From Staphylococcus devriesei (GTDB lineage Bacteria; Bacillota; Bacilli; Staphylococcales; Staphylococcaceae): DNA of 64,000 bases. Numbering within the stretch: the stretch's first letter is position 1; the number at the start of each line of letters is the position of its first letter. The notes beneath the pieces were generated by a model. It was not told the origin of the DNA and ran no database searches. It saw nothing but the letters and a program-made list of their open reading frames with translations. The DNA lies in the NCBI RefSeq assembly GCF_002902625.1, contig NZ_PPRG01000034.1, forward strand, positions 1 to 64,000. Direction: 5' to 3'. A program made the position numbers and the translations under genes. Shown piece by piece: positions 1 through 8,852 of this stretch.

Positions 1-92
1 TTGTCTCTTCAGTACTTGGTTGCTCTTCTTTTGTTGTCTCTTCAGTACTTGGTTGCTCTTCTTTTGTTGTCTCTTCAGTACTTGGTGTTTTT
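1..92. repeat. 33-bp tandem coding repeat
   Basis: A 33-bp unit is repeated in tandem with almost no divergence, and the array leaves the window at base 1. It translates on the minus strand as [11 protein letters not shown]. Near-identical units suggest recent expansion, as in repeat regions of staphylococcal surface proteins whose length varies between strains. Confidence 0.85.
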
Positions 93-310
93 TCTAATTC
101 AAACGACTGTGAAGAATTTTCTTTAACAGAACTTTCATTATCAAAACTTTCTTGACCTATAGTATTCGATATTTCATCTGCTTTTGCTTCATTTCCAATA
201 CCAAATACTAATGTAGCACCAATTAATAGTGAAGCTGTTCCAACTGTGAATTTACGAATTGAATATTTATTTAACCTATTTGGCAAAAAATCATACTTTT
301 TTCCTTTCAT
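1..310 (-). CDS. YSIRK-signal surface protein, N-terminal part only
   Basis: Cell-wall-anchored surface protein, truncated by the left window edge. The reverse frame opens at 310 after a good AGGAGG site and begins [20 protein letters not shown], a YSIRK-G/S signal peptide, followed by a hydrophobic stretch (about residues 20-37) and a likely cleavage after NEAKA. About 30 polar residues follow, then an 11-residue repeat [11 protein letters not shown] encoded by 33-bp DNA repeats that run off the window. YSIRK proteins are normally exported at the septum and anchored by sortase through a C-terminal LPXTG motif, which is not visible here. The Pro/Thr/Glu repeat is likely a stalk; the ligand-binding part, if any, lies outside. 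The identity of the adhesin cannot be decided. Confidence 0.85.
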   Translation of the reverse strand, partial: MKGKKYDFLPNRLNKYSIRKFTVGTASLLIGATLVFGIGNEAKADEISNTIGQESFDNESSVKENSSQSFELEKTPSTEETTKEEQPSTEETTKEEQPSTEET

Positions 311-910
311 TTACATTCCTCCTAATAATTGGAATTTAAAATTATTTAATGTAAGTATATAATATTAGTAAGATGAGTCAATACAATTTTGCCCAACAGA
401 ATTAATGTTTACTTATAATTTACAAAAATAAAAAACGACTTAAACTTCAAGCAACTATATAAAGTTCATCAATATATTGAAGAAAACAATTCCGAAAATT
501 TTATTACATATAAGCAAGTAGAACCTGTTGATTTCAAATATTTGAATGTAAAGCATAAAGTAACTATATATATCAAATGAACCAAGTATAAATTAGTATA
601 GTGAATATACTGATAACAAATTATTAGATTTTTTCATTATTGATATATTAAACAAACTCTACCTTCCAAGTTTGAATAAAGAATCAATTGTAGAATATCC
701 ATAAGCTAGTATCTCTATAATTCTTTAAAACTTGATGTAACTCACCGAAAGACTCTAATGACCTTTTCATAGGACCTCTCCAATGGGAACGTTTGTTTTC
801 TATTTATATTGTATATCTTATAGAGAAAAATTAGTAAATATTATTGAAATATCTTAAAAATAAAACTAGCATTATGTTTATACATTTAATTATTGAAAGT
901 GAGTAGTACT
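311..910. other. Intergenic region with decayed coding remnants
   Basis: Six hundred bases without an intact gene. It holds the promoter side of the minus-strand surface protein and two short plus-strand stretches of plausible protein (see the pseudogene entry). Nothing else recognisable was seen. Confidence 0.5.
419..704 (+). pseudogene. Remnant of an unknown gene
   Basis: Two plus-strand open stretches without start codons lie close together in different frames. The first (419-580) includes the peptide QYIEENNSENFITYKQVEPV. The second (about 609-704) includes NKLYLPSLNKESIVEYP. Their composition is coding-like rather than random AT-rich spacer, and both end in stops. I infer a decayed gene but do not recognise the family. 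Confidence 0.3.
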
Positions 911-2424
911 ATGTTTAAAAATAAATGGAAAATAGAAATGTGGTTTCGGAATTTCAGTTATTTTATACATAAAATTGATTCAGACTTTATATTAGAAGAA
1001 TACTTAGAGGATTATTTTCCTAAAGAATACCGACCAAATTTTATATGTGGAAAAGCCCAACCTAGCGAAACTATATATGTAAGCTATTTTATAAATCAGG
1101 ATGAACAAACTGTGGAGCAACACACTGTGAAATGTAGTGAAGAGGGTATATTTATCGATAAAATTCCTAGTGGCTTTACTAAAGATACTTTGACGTATTC
1201 TATTGATAGTCAAAGTATGGTGGACATAAATGAACTTCAAATGAAATCATTGACCAAGGTGTAGATGCTTTAGAAGTGTTAGAATCAACAATTCTAGATA
1301 CATATTTCATCGAGTTCTTAGCCACAATCAATAAAACAACATATTTTGCTAAAAAGATAGCTAACAATACTATAAAACAGATTCAAGAAAATATTAATTT
1401 AAAAAAAGCTAAACATAAAATAGATTACGAAAAAACTGTAGACAACGTATCTTCTTGGAATACATTTAAAAATTTGAAAGATATAATAATAGAAATCCAT
1501 CAAGATTTATCTAGAGAAAATTTTGACGATGTAGTTACAAGTAATTTTTTAACAAAATATCTCATTTACAAAGAGAAACAAGACTCCTATGTTAAGAAAA
1601 ACATCTCAAACATAAATAAATCTAAATACTTTAAACAACTAGTAACAGATGGTTTAATTAAAGAACGAACAAGTAATTCTCAATACTTTGAAATTACTAA
1701 TAGTATTAAACCTTCAACTCATAAAAAAGATAGTTTAAATCAATCTGACGAGCTAGATCAATTCAGACAAGCTATTATCGGTATTTCTCTCAACTTATAT
1801 GATCAAAATGATACGTATTTTAAATTTATCCGTAGTATTCTGACAAATAAGTCACGTAAAGTTAATTTAACAATAGATAGCCTGATTGAGTCTCAAAATA
1901 ATATAAATGAATTTATGAAAAAACAAAACTTAATTAATAATAACGAATTATATTATTTAACGACCATTGAAGATACATTCCACTTTGCATTATTTATTGC
2001 TATTTCCGATTTAATCGATGAATTAGTTACACTAGTAATTAATATCATTCAAAAATCAACTCAATATGATATATTAGTTGCTCTGCATAGTATTACTAAT
2101 TTAAAGAATGATCTAATTGTATTAAACTACAAACATGAACAAAAATTAACTCAGTTTGAGAGTCTTATTAATGGCTATGCAAGAAATACTAATTTGAAAG
2201 CTTTGATTCATGACAAAATTAAAAATGATGTAAAAATGACAGAAAAAGTAGAAGACTCTTTACTCACTGAGCTTAAAAAATATAACATTAGCAACTTTTA
2301 TAAAAGAGAAAATTTTAATAATAATCCTAATGACTTTCTCGATAAACTAATGATTCAAATAATTAGTAAGTTTTACAAGACACGTTTAGACAGTATTAAA
2401 GAAGGACCAAATTTATATTATTAA
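911..2424 (+). pseudogene. Unknown protein, probably one gene split by a frameshift
   Basis: Two reading frames lie end to end. The first (ATG 911 to 1264, about 117 residues) ends within a region where the next frame is already open from 1234. The second runs to 2424 and has no ATG or ribosome site at its start; the first usable codon is GTG at 1276. Joining them with a 1-base shift between 1234 and 1262 gives a continuous protein of about 500 residues reading ...NELQ / NEIIDQGVDALEVLESTI.... The product is soluble, helical, Lys/Asn rich and has no motif I recognise. A GTG-started independent second gene cannot be excluded. A terminator follows at 2438. Confidence 0.5.
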
Positions 2425-2437
2425 TTCAATAAATATA

Positions 2438-2470
2438 CCCAACGATTCTTAAATCGTTGGGCTTTTTATT
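2438..2470 (+). terminator. Rho-independent terminator
   Basis: A perfect 10-bp stem (CCCAACGATT paired with AATCGTTGGG) with a 4-base loop is followed by a T-rich tail, just after the unknown gene ending at 2424. Confidence 0.9.
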
Positions 2471-2555
2471 TATTAAACGTTATAGAATCAATGTCCTAAA
2501 ATTCTCTTTCGAAATCTCAAACCTCTATTTTTCTTTGAGAGTAAAATAAAGTCCA

Positions 2556-2571
2556 TATCACGTAAGTGATA
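2556..2571. promoter_or_regulatory. Inverted repeat, possible operator
   Basis: TATCAC-GTAA-GTGATA is a perfect 6-bp inverted repeat located 24 bases before the ATG of the gene at 2595. It could be an operator or a small hairpin covering the leader. The binding protein is unknown. Confidence 0.35.
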
Positions 2572-2594
2572 ATTTTAGGAGGTAGATAATAGTT

Positions 2595-2888
2595 ATGAAA
2601 AGAAATAAAAGTAAATCACAGGAGAAGCTTTATAATTTTGTAATTGCCAAAGCTTTTCAACAATCAGTTGGAAGCATGTTCACTTATAGTGAATTAAGAA
2701 AAAAATATAGTATGGTTTGTAGCACGAATGATCAATGTGAAGTAGGACGTCGTTTTGCTTACTGGATTAAGTGCACACCAGGATTACCATTTGATACTGT
2801 AGGTACGAAAAACGGCAGTTTGTTATATCAAAAAATAGGTCCACATCCACGTAATCATAGCAACCCTTCGAAAAGAGGCGTTCGCTAA
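2595..2888 (+). CDS. Small unknown protein, first of a coupled pair
   Basis: A 97-residue basic protein with a clear AGGAGG ribosome site 10 bases before its ATG. It contains two Cys residues (VCSTNDQC) and a helical N-terminal half, and ends in a basic Pro/Arg/His tail. No known domain was recognised. Its stop overlaps the next ATG by one base (taatg), so the two genes are translationally coupled and probably act together. The first-gene sequence (Ser-Glu-Leu-Arg-Lys, Gly-Arg-Arg) could suit a nucleic-acid binder, which is inference only. Confidence 0.6.
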   Translation: MKRNKSKSQEKLYNFVIAKAFQQSVGSMFTYSELRKKYSMVCSTNDQCEVGRRFAYWIKCTPGLPFDTVGTKNGSLLYQKIGPHPRNHSNPSKRGVR

Positions 2889-3196
2889 TGACTCAAACTA
2901 ACCCTTCATTTAATCCTTTACCACGATACAAATCAAAAAAAGGTTGGTATGAAGACAAGCCTCCCAAAGAAAAAGGAGGAATGCCTACTGAAGTTGAAAT
3001 CGCAGGTCCTATCGTTATCAAAAATAAGTTTATTGACCCTAAAACTAACACTGAAAAAGTAATTATTACAGACGAGGATCAAAAAGTAATTGTTGAATCT
3101 AGTGATATTTTAACAACACAAAAACTGCCCTCTTTAATGAATTCAACGAAAGTGTTTTTATATTATTCCCATTATTTGGGGGTCAGTGTCATATAA
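2888..3196 (+). CDS. Small unknown protein, second of a coupled pair
   Basis: A 102-residue product whose ATG shares a base with the preceding stop. The N-terminal 80 residues are Lys/Pro rich and hydrophilic and look natural. The last 25 residues change to a hydrophobic, unrelated-looking tail ending YYSHYLGVSVI, suggesting that a deletion joined the gene to foreign DNA around 3130-3150. It may therefore be a C-terminally truncated gene. No family was recognised. Confidence 0.45.
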   Translation: MTQTNPSFNPLPRYKSKKGWYEDKPPKEKGGMPTEVEIAGPIVIKNKFIDPKTNTEKVIITDEDQKVIVESSDILTTQKLPSLMNSTKVFLYYSHYLGVSVI

Positions 3197-3227
3197 TTAA
3201 AAATTATTTTTCCTTATTTGTAAGTGC

Positions 3228-3636
3228 CTAAGTATTCATAATAGGCACTAAACGAACTTCAATGTTTTGTTGTAAATTCTTTTTCATGGCTTGGTGGACA
3301 ATATAAACGCCATTATCTCTTAACAATAAAAGTAGTAATTCTCCTTCATTAATCCAAGAGTTTAACGCGTGTTCAAAGAATTGACGTCGTTCCTCAAATT
3401 GAATTTGTGTCAATTGACGCTTCCCTTTTTTCATCATGACTTTTTGATATTGAAATAAAAAGTCATCTTTATCTCTATAGTGTTGATAAAATGTTCCCCT
3501 ACTAATGCCACTTTCATCACAAATATCTTTAATACTAATGTCATCATAAGATTTAACATTTAGTAGTGTAATCATACTTTTTTTCAATTTTGGTTAATAT
3601 TTTATACACACGTTTATCCATGGTTTCTTCGTTCAT
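3228..3636 (-). pseudogene. TetR/AcrR-type regulator, frameshifted and shortened
   Basis: The helix-turn-helix is clear (DISIKDICDESGISRGTFYQ, then HYRDKDDF), typical of TetR regulators. The natural start is ATG 3636, with a GGGGGCG ribosome site, giving MNEETMDKRVYK. A 1-base shift near 3588-3600 separates it from the HTH frame. The C-terminal end comes after only about 130 residues in total, against about 190 for the family, so the ligand-binding domain is incomplete. It faces an ABC transporter remnant that it presumably once controlled. Confidence 0.75.
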
Positions 3637-3775
3637 TTGTGTCGCCCCCATAACATTATTGAACATTTATATCTCATGTGTCTGATTATTTCAATTGATG
3701 CATGCAATTGTCGAAAATTGATTTATATTGAATATACAGTAATTAAACAGAGTGTCAAATAAGGAGGTACACAGC

Positions 3776-3987
3776 ATGATGCAGACGATTGCTTCACTTA
3801 AAGACGCAGTAAAATCCTATGATAAACATAAAGTTTTAGACCAAATCAGTCTAGACATTAACGAAGGCGAACTTTTGGGACTAATAGGACCTAGTGGTTC
3901 AGGTAAGATGTTCTTATTCTTCTTATCTTTATTATTTTATTTATCATTTTAAATATCATCGGACTTAAGCGTTATCGCAAAGTTTAA
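3776..3987 (+). pseudogene. ABC transporter operon collapsed by an internal deletion
   Basis: From ATG 3776 (site AAGGAGGT) the frame encodes the start of an ABC ATPase up to Walker A, GLIGPSGSGK. Immediately after the Lys codon the DNA switches to sequence that, in another frame, reads IILNIIGLKRYRKV and stops at 3987. That is a hydrophobic segment with a basic tail, typical of the last helix of an ABC-2 permease. The rest of the ATPase and nearly all of the permease are gone. I infer a single deletion of roughly 1.5-2.5 kb with its junction near 3905-3909. The product cannot be functional. Confidence 0.8.
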
Positions 3988-4012
3988 CAATCTATCATAT
4001 GACTTATAAAAA

Positions 4013-4053
4013 TTGTAGCCTGGGACATAAATTAATATCTCAGGCTACAATAA
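4013..4053. repeat. Intergenic inverted repeat (GGGACA type)
   Basis: TTGTAGCCTGGGACA is paired with its near-complement ending at 4053 around a short AT loop. It has the GGGACA core of common staphylococcal intergenic hairpins and may act as a bidirectional terminator between the ABC remnant and the convergent tetR gene. Confidence 0.55.
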
Positions 4054-4133
4054 ATTTTAAGGGGCTATTTAATGAACTAGTGTTTATTTACATTTGCTCC
4101 TTTCTTAATTCTGTCCAACTTTCAAGCTATTAT

Positions 4134-4706
4134 CTATCCTATAAATATATCTAATAGTCTACTTAAAAATTGGTCTTTTGTCAGTTGTTGATCGTGTTTG
4201 GCAAAGTAATAGAAATCTGATGAAAATGAGTTTAGCATCAAATTAATCTTAAACTCTAAATCTTGGGTCTGTTGTTGACTAGTGAACTGGTCTTTAATCA
4301 AATCTTTCAGTTGTTCATAAAATGGAATATTAATCATTGACTGATGTTGAGAATTTGATTTCTCAATAAAGTTTAGGACATTAAAATTTGCCTCTTTTAA
4401 ATCTAAATAAATAGATAAAATACCATATATTTTATCTCTCACAGTCGCATCTTGATGCTGATGTAGGAACGTATCCATTTCATCAAACATATCATGAACC
4501 TTTTCATCCATCATCGCTTGGCATAGTAACGATTTACTTTCAAAGTGACGATATAAAGTGCCTACACCCACACCCGCTTTCTTCGCGATTTCCGCCATAT
4601 TCATCTCACTAATATCTTCACCCTGTGCTAATAGTTGAGTCGTTGTCTGTAAGATGATTGCTTTATTATGCGTTGCATCACTACGTTTTTTCCGTTGATT
4701 GATCAT
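4134..4706 (-). CDS. TetR/AcrR family repressor
   Basis: A 190-residue regulator. I place the start at ATG 4706 because GGAAGGGG lies at the right distance; an upstream TTG would overlap that site. The N-terminal HTH (about residues 25-55) contains MAEIAKKAGVGVGTLYRHF, a classic TetR recognition helix. It sits 30 bases downstream of nat on the same strand and is probably co-transcribed with it. A palindrome in the nat/MFS divergent promoter (5598-5611) is the likely operator. It resembles the TetR protein at 11804 (shared RSDA start, GTLYRHF and a later PFY motif). The inducer is unknown. Confidence 0.85.
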   Translation of the reverse strand: MINQRKKRSDATHNKAIILQTTTQLLAQGEDISEMNMAEIAKKAGVGVGTLYRHFESKSLLCQAMMDEKVHDMFDEMDTFLHQHQDATVRDKIYGILSIYLDLKEANFNVLNFIEKSNSQHQSMINIPFYEQLKDLIKDQFTSQQQTQDLEFKINLMLNSFSSDFYYFAKHDQQLTKDQFLSRLLDIFIG

Positions 4707-4736
4707 CTTATCCCCTTCCAAATGATGTGCTCTCTT

Positions 4737-5522
4737 TTATGGTTCTAGTCTATTAATTTTAACATCTAAATTGAATTCTTCTTTTAAAAATTGACGATAA
4801 TTTTCACTTGTCATATCATATTTTTCTTTATCTCGTTGTTTCGTTAACGTTAAATTATTTTGAGACATTGTCGCACGACCATATGATTTAGGCATTGTAA
4901 CTAGAAGACGTTTAACGAATGTAGAGTTAGGATTAATTTGATTGTATTCAATATTGTAATCAAAATCATGAATGTCTCTAGGTTCTAATTCCGCTTCGTA
5001 TTCTGTATCCCACTCATTATCTTTCCATTTTTGAATGTAGAATAAGTGATCGTCTACATAAATCGCACGATATTCGCCGTTAATATCTTCAATGATAGCA
5101 TCACTATCTTGATCAATAATTGGCATAGCACTGATTGGCAAGTCACCATAACCTACATCTGCGACATAATTGACACCATCAATCGGCACGATTAATGACA
5201 TATGAGATCCTTTAAGACTACGTCCACCACCCGGTGTATGAATAGTTGCAGATACCATATTCGCTGTAAAGCCTTTTGCTTCTAAGTACGCTTTGAAGAA
5301 GTGATTCATTTCATAACAGAAACCACCTCGTTGATGATTAACGATTTTTTCATAAATATCGTCTACTTCTACTGATATTCTTACACCATTTTGAACATCG
5401 ATATTTTCAAAAGGTACTGTTAACATATATCGTTTTAAATAATAATTTAATGCTTCTAAGCTTGGTTCATTATATTTATTTGAATCTATATTTAAATAAT
5501 TTTCAAGATCTTCAATATTCAT
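4737..5522 (-). CDS. nat: Arylamine N-acetyltransferase
   Basis: Transfers acetyl groups from acetyl-CoA to arylamines or related compounds in the cytoplasm. The 261-residue length fits the family. The catalytic triad is visible: Cys in RGGFCYEMN (about residue 70), His in GSHMSLIV (about 108) and Asp in VADVGYGDLP (about 123). The ATG at 5522 has a GGAGAT site. The gene faces the MFS exporter gene across a 136-bp promoter region and precedes tetR, suggesting a drug or xenobiotic response unit. The physiological substrate is unknown. Confidence 0.93.
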   Translation of the reverse strand: MNIEDLENYLNIDSNKYNEPSLEALNYYLKRYMLTVPFENIDVQNGVRISVEVDDIYEKIVNHQRGGFCYEMNHFFKAYLEAKGFTANMVSATIHTPGGGRSLKGSHMSLIVPIDGVNYVADVGYGDLPISAMPIIDQDSDAIIEDINGEYRAIYVDDHLFYIQKWKDNEWDTEYEAELEPRDIHDFDYNIEYNQINPNSTFVKRLLVTMPKSYGRATMSQNNLTLTKQRDKEKYDMTSENYRQFLKEEFNLDVKINRLEP

Positions 5523-5589
5523 TACTAAGTATCTCCTTTTTCCTTTTTTCGTTTTTTAACACTATCTATATTATATTGAATTCATAAAT

Positions 5590-5619
5590 TTGACAAACGG
5601 AACACATTCCGAATAAAAT
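5590..5619 (+). promoter_or_regulatory. Divergent promoter with TetR-type operator
   Basis: For the plus strand, -35 TTGACA (5590-5595) and -10 TAAAAT (5614-5619) are 18 bases apart. Between them lies the palindrome CGGAACACATTCCG (5598-5611). The -35 lies in TTTGACAAA, which read in reverse gives TTGTCA for the nat promoter. A repressor bound here would block both directions. The local TetR (4134-4706) is the obvious candidate; this is inference from layout. Confidence 0.7.
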
Positions 5620-5658
5620 AAGTGATAGTTGATTCCATTTGAGAAAAGAGGTGAACTT

Positions 5659-7068
5659 ATGACTCAGACACAACCAACACATTTAAATATAAAACAACGT
5701 AATTTAATGATAGCGGGCATGATGATTGGTGCTTTTATCGGCGTCTTAAACCAAACGTTACTTACGACGATATTGCCAGAGATTATGAAGGACTTTGCGA
5801 TATCTAGTAGTACAGCACAGTGGTTAACGACCATCTTTATGTTAGTGAACGGTATTATGATTCCTGTCACAGCCTACTTAATAGAGAAGTTTTCATTACG
5901 TACATTATTCTTTACGGCTGCGACCTGTTTAATACTTGGTTCTTTAATGTGTATGTTAGGGGTTACATTCCCATTATTATTAGTTGGGCGTAGTATTCAA
6001 GCGTTAGGTGCAGGTATTTTAATGCCACTGTCTCAAACACTATTATTCATTATTTTTCCTGTTGAAAAGCGTGGTATGGCAATGGGAATCTTTGGACTTG
6101 TCATCGGCTTTGCACCTGCGATTGGTCCTACAGCAGCAGGTTGGTTCATCCATCTATTCGATTGGCGCTATCTATTTTTAGTCGTGCTCTTAATTAGTGT
6201 GGTTGACGCTATTTTCGGTTTCTTATATTTGAAAAATATTACCGAGACACAACAACCTTCGTTAGATATCTTGTCAGTCATCATGTCTACGTTAGGATTT
6301 GGTGGTTTACTTTATGGCTTTAGTTCAGCCGGTAATCTTGGTTGGTCGCATCCATCCGTTTACATGACGATTATCATTTCCATCATTATACTTGCGTTAT
6401 TTATATGTCGTCAGTTGAAACTATCTTCACCGTTACTCGAATTTAGAGTATTTAAATACCGTAGTTTCACCATTTCGATGACTTTAATTGTATTAATGTT
6501 TGTACTCTTTATCGGTAATTTGACTATTTTACCTATTTACATGCAAACCATGATGCATTGGTCACCTTTAGAATCTGGTCTCATCTTATTACCCGGTGGA
6601 CTCGTCATGGGCTTGTTGTCGCCTGTTACTGGTAGATTATATGACCGTGTTGGCGGCCGAAGTTTAAGTATCACTGGCATGTTATTAATTATGATAGGTG
6701 CCTTATTCATGGCACAGTTCAATCCACAGACATCCGCATGGTATGTCATTGTGACATTCTCCATCTTGATGTTAGGTAATTCCATGATTATGACACCAAT
6801 GACTACACAAGCATTAAACGCTTTACCTGTATCATTGATTGCACATGGAACGGCAATGAATAATACAATTCGCCAAATTTCAGCAGCTATTGGTACGGGT
6901 ATACTTGTAACACTGATGACTGGTTTCGGTCACCTTTCACCATTACACGGTGCAGCCGGCCTTATCCATGGTCTAGATATGACATTTTATATCGTTGCCT
7001 TTGTAGCACTGATAGGTGCATTCATTGCACTCTTCTCAGAAAAAAGACAATCAAATACAACTCACTAA
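5659..7068 (+). CDS. MFS multidrug exporter, DHA2 (14-helix) family
   Basis: A 469-residue integral membrane antiporter expected to export drugs by proton exchange. The start is ATG 5659, with an AGAGGTGA site. It begins with an N-terminal helix GAFIGVLNQTLLTTILPEIM, then motif A-like and motif C-like segments (GLVIGFAPAIGPTAAGWF near residue 160) typical of the EmrB/QacA-type DHA2 group, with about 14 hydrophobic segments. DoxX-like and amidohydrolase genes follow on the same strand. Regulation is probably by the palindrome in its promoter. The substrate cannot be read from the sequence. Confidence 0.88.
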   Translation: MTQTQPTHLNIKQRNLMIAGMMIGAFIGVLNQTLLTTILPEIMKDFAISSSTAQWLTTIFMLVNGIMIPVTAYLIEKFSLRTLFFTAATCLILGSLMCMLGVTFPLLLVGRSIQALGAGILMPLSQTLLFIIFPVEKRGMAMGIFGLVIGFAPAIGPTAAGWFIHLFDWRYLFLVVLLISVVDAIFGFLYLKNITETQQPSLDILSVIMSTLGFGGLLYGFSSAGNLGWSHPSVYMTIIISIIILALFICRQLKLSSPLLEFRVFKYRSFTISMTLIVLMFVLFIGNLTILPIYMQTMMHWSPLESGLILLPGGLVMGLLSPVTGRLYDRVGGRSLSITGMLLIMIGALFMAQFNPQTSAWYVIVTFSILMLGNSMIMTPMTTQALNALPVSLIAHGTAMNNTIRQISAAIGTGILVTLMTGFGHLSPLHGAAGLIHGLDMTFYIVAFVALIGAFIALFSEKRQSNTTH

Positions 7069-7100
7069 TCTTTAATATTATTTAATAGGAGGTGTTAAGC

Positions 7101-7472
7101 ATGTTACTAAGACATGTTATTAACGCATATGTAGGAAAAGAAATTTTTAAAAGTAGTTTACCAAAAGTAAAAAATGACGATGCTATGGCACAACAATTTA
7201 AAGAAGGATTCGGATTATCACGTCGTTCAATGCGATTAGCAGGATTATTCGAATTTGTAGGTTCTATCTTTTTATTTAGTTCAATTTTAGGCAAACTTGG
7301 CCAAAAATTAGTCGTTGTGGGCACTCTAATGATTAACATAGTGATGGGTACAGCAATCTACAATCACTATAAAGCAGGACATGGTCACCAAGGTGCCAAA
7401 GCCGCTTCTAAATTCTTTATGTTAAATGTTCTTAGCTTAATCGAAGTTTTAAGTTTAAATCGTCGTCAATAA
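7101..7472 (+). CDS. DoxX-like small membrane protein
   Basis: A 123-residue protein with three or four hydrophobic helices (about 46-64, 69-90 and 103-118). It resembles DoxX/DoxD-type membrane proteins, though the assignment is by overall pattern. The start is ATG 7101; a GTG at 7092 lies inside the AGGAGGTG ribosome site and is unlikely. It is located 32 bases after the MFS gene and 66 before the amidohydrolase gene, in a probable operon. The role is unknown; DoxX proteins are often linked to redox or detoxification functions. Confidence 0.65.
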   Translation: MLLRHVINAYVGKEIFKSSLPKVKNDDAMAQQFKEGFGLSRRSMRLAGLFEFVGSIFLFSSILGKLGQKLVVVGTLMINIVMGTAIYNHYKAGHGHQGAKAASKFFMLNVLSLIEVLSLNRRQ

Positions 7473-7538
7473 AAGATTATATTTTTTTAAACTGGATAAA
7501 TATTTAATATAGTCATTTAATTAAAGGAGGACAATCAT

Positions 7539-8492
7539 ATGTCAAATGCAAAAGCGATTGATACACATGCACATTTATGGAGCGAAGACTATTTAGAGAA
7601 ATTAGGCAAATTAGGTAGTCAAGGTACAGAGGTTGCTAAAGGAATTAATCAATCTGCCTCTAAAGAAGATCTAGACAAGCGCTTTAAAATGATGGACGAT
7701 GCTGGCGTTGATATGCAAATCATCTCTGCCACACCACAATCACCACAATGGGGTACAAAAGAAGAAGCACATCAAAGTGCACAAGAGATTAACTATTTAT
7801 ATGAATCATTGATTCAACAATATCCAGACCGTTTCTTAGCATATGGTGCAGTATCTCTTCCATATGTCGATCAAGCTATTAAAGAAGCGCAAGAACTACT
7901 TAAAAAAGATGCCTTTGTAGGTATTGCGATTCCAACTATTGTGAAAGATAAAGTGTCAGTTGCCGACAAACAATTCGAACCTTTCTTCGAAGCTATGAAC
8001 GAATTAAATGCAACACTTTATATTCATCCAACTGGTTGTGGTGCCCAAAGTCCACTCGTGAACGACTATCAATTAGAATGGGTGATTGGCGCACCATTAG
8101 AATCTACATTCATTACGTTACAATTAATTAAAAACGAGATTCCACAAAAATATCCAAATATCAAATTCCATATTTCACATTTAGGTGGTGCTTTACCATT
8201 CTTCATGACTCGTATTAAAGACAATTACGAAGACTGGAACGCCTTTAACATTGATCCATATGAAGTATTAAATCGTCAATTTTGGTATGATACTGCTAAT
8301 TTCCATGAACCTTCTTTAATCAATACCATTGATACATTCGGTAAGGATAAGCTCATGATGGGGTCAGACTTCCCTTACTTCCAAGATGAGAAATATACAC
8401 GTGGTGTAGACTATATTAAAAACAGTGATATTGATCCAGACACAATTGACGGTATTTTAAGAGGTAATGCAATTCAGCTCTTTAATATTTAA
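7539..8492 (+). CDS. Amidohydrolase family metal-dependent hydrolase (ACMSD-like)
   Basis: A 317-residue cytoplasmic enzyme of the amidohydrolase superfamily. The metal-binding DTHAHLW motif is at the N-terminus, YIHPTG near residue 167 gives the next His, HISHLGG follows near residue 210, and the catalytic Asp lies in MGSDFPY near residue 275. This set matches the aminocarboxymuconate-semialdehyde decarboxylase-like branch (amidohydrolase 2), which acts on aromatic or ring-cleavage acids. A strong AAAGGAGG site precedes ATG 7539. Linkage to an exporter and to nat suggests a role with aromatic compounds, but the reaction is not determinable. Confidence 0.85.
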   Translation: MSNAKAIDTHAHLWSEDYLEKLGKLGSQGTEVAKGINQSASKEDLDKRFKMMDDAGVDMQIISATPQSPQWGTKEEAHQSAQEINYLYESLIQQYPDRFLAYGAVSLPYVDQAIKEAQELLKKDAFVGIAIPTIVKDKVSVADKQFEPFFEAMNELNATLYIHPTGCGAQSPLVNDYQLEWVIGAPLESTFITLQLIKNEIPQKYPNIKFHISHLGGALPFFMTRIKDNYEDWNAFNIDPYEVLNRQFWYDTANFHEPSLINTIDTFGKDKLMMGSDFPYFQDEKYTRGVDYIKNSDIDPDTIDGILRGNAIQLFNI

Positions 8493-8852
8493 TATTATAT
8501 TTCTACTACTACTTATTCATGTTAGCAATTTATAAGAAATGAAATTATTATTTGAGCTGTGTTAATTGTAGTTATGAGATTAAAAATGCTTGTTTTAATC
8601 TTATATACTTGATTAACAATAAAGGCTGTTGAAAAGACATATAGAACATAAACAATCTTTAAATTCCATGTAAATTAACTACGAAAATATACGAAAGTAA
8701 GTTCATATAAAGTTGGGCTCATAAGAGGTAAAGATATATATAAGAGCAGAACGGATAACTAGTAATTAGCTATCTGTTCTGCTCTTTTTTGTAATCTTTA
8801 AACGCTTTTTATTTAGAAATCACATATAAAATTGAGAATCTAAGTATTGAAT
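8493..8852. other. Intergenic region with a terminator
   Basis: It separates the amidohydrolase gene from the alcohol dehydrogenase remnant. No coding signal was seen. It carries the hairpin listed at 8743-8790. Confidence 0.6.
8743..8790 (+). terminator. Rho-independent terminator
   Basis: AGAGCAGAACGGATA pairs with TATCTGTTCTGCTCT (one G-T pair) around a 13-base loop, followed by six Ts. It lies 250 bases after the amidohydrolase gene. Confidence 0.85.

Noticed and set aside
1..92. Possible CRISPR array from the 33-bp repeats
   Set aside because: Units are directly adjacent with no spacers and are in frame with a YSIRK surface protein, so they are coding repeats.
1004..1240. Minus-strand open frame opposite the unknown gene
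   Set aside because: Lies wholly under the plus-strand coding region, has no ribosome site and no recognisable product.
4009..4060. Inverted repeat read as a small RNA gene
   Set aside because: Only a hairpin with a GGGACA core is visible; there is no promoter or clear T-run, so it is listed as a repeat.
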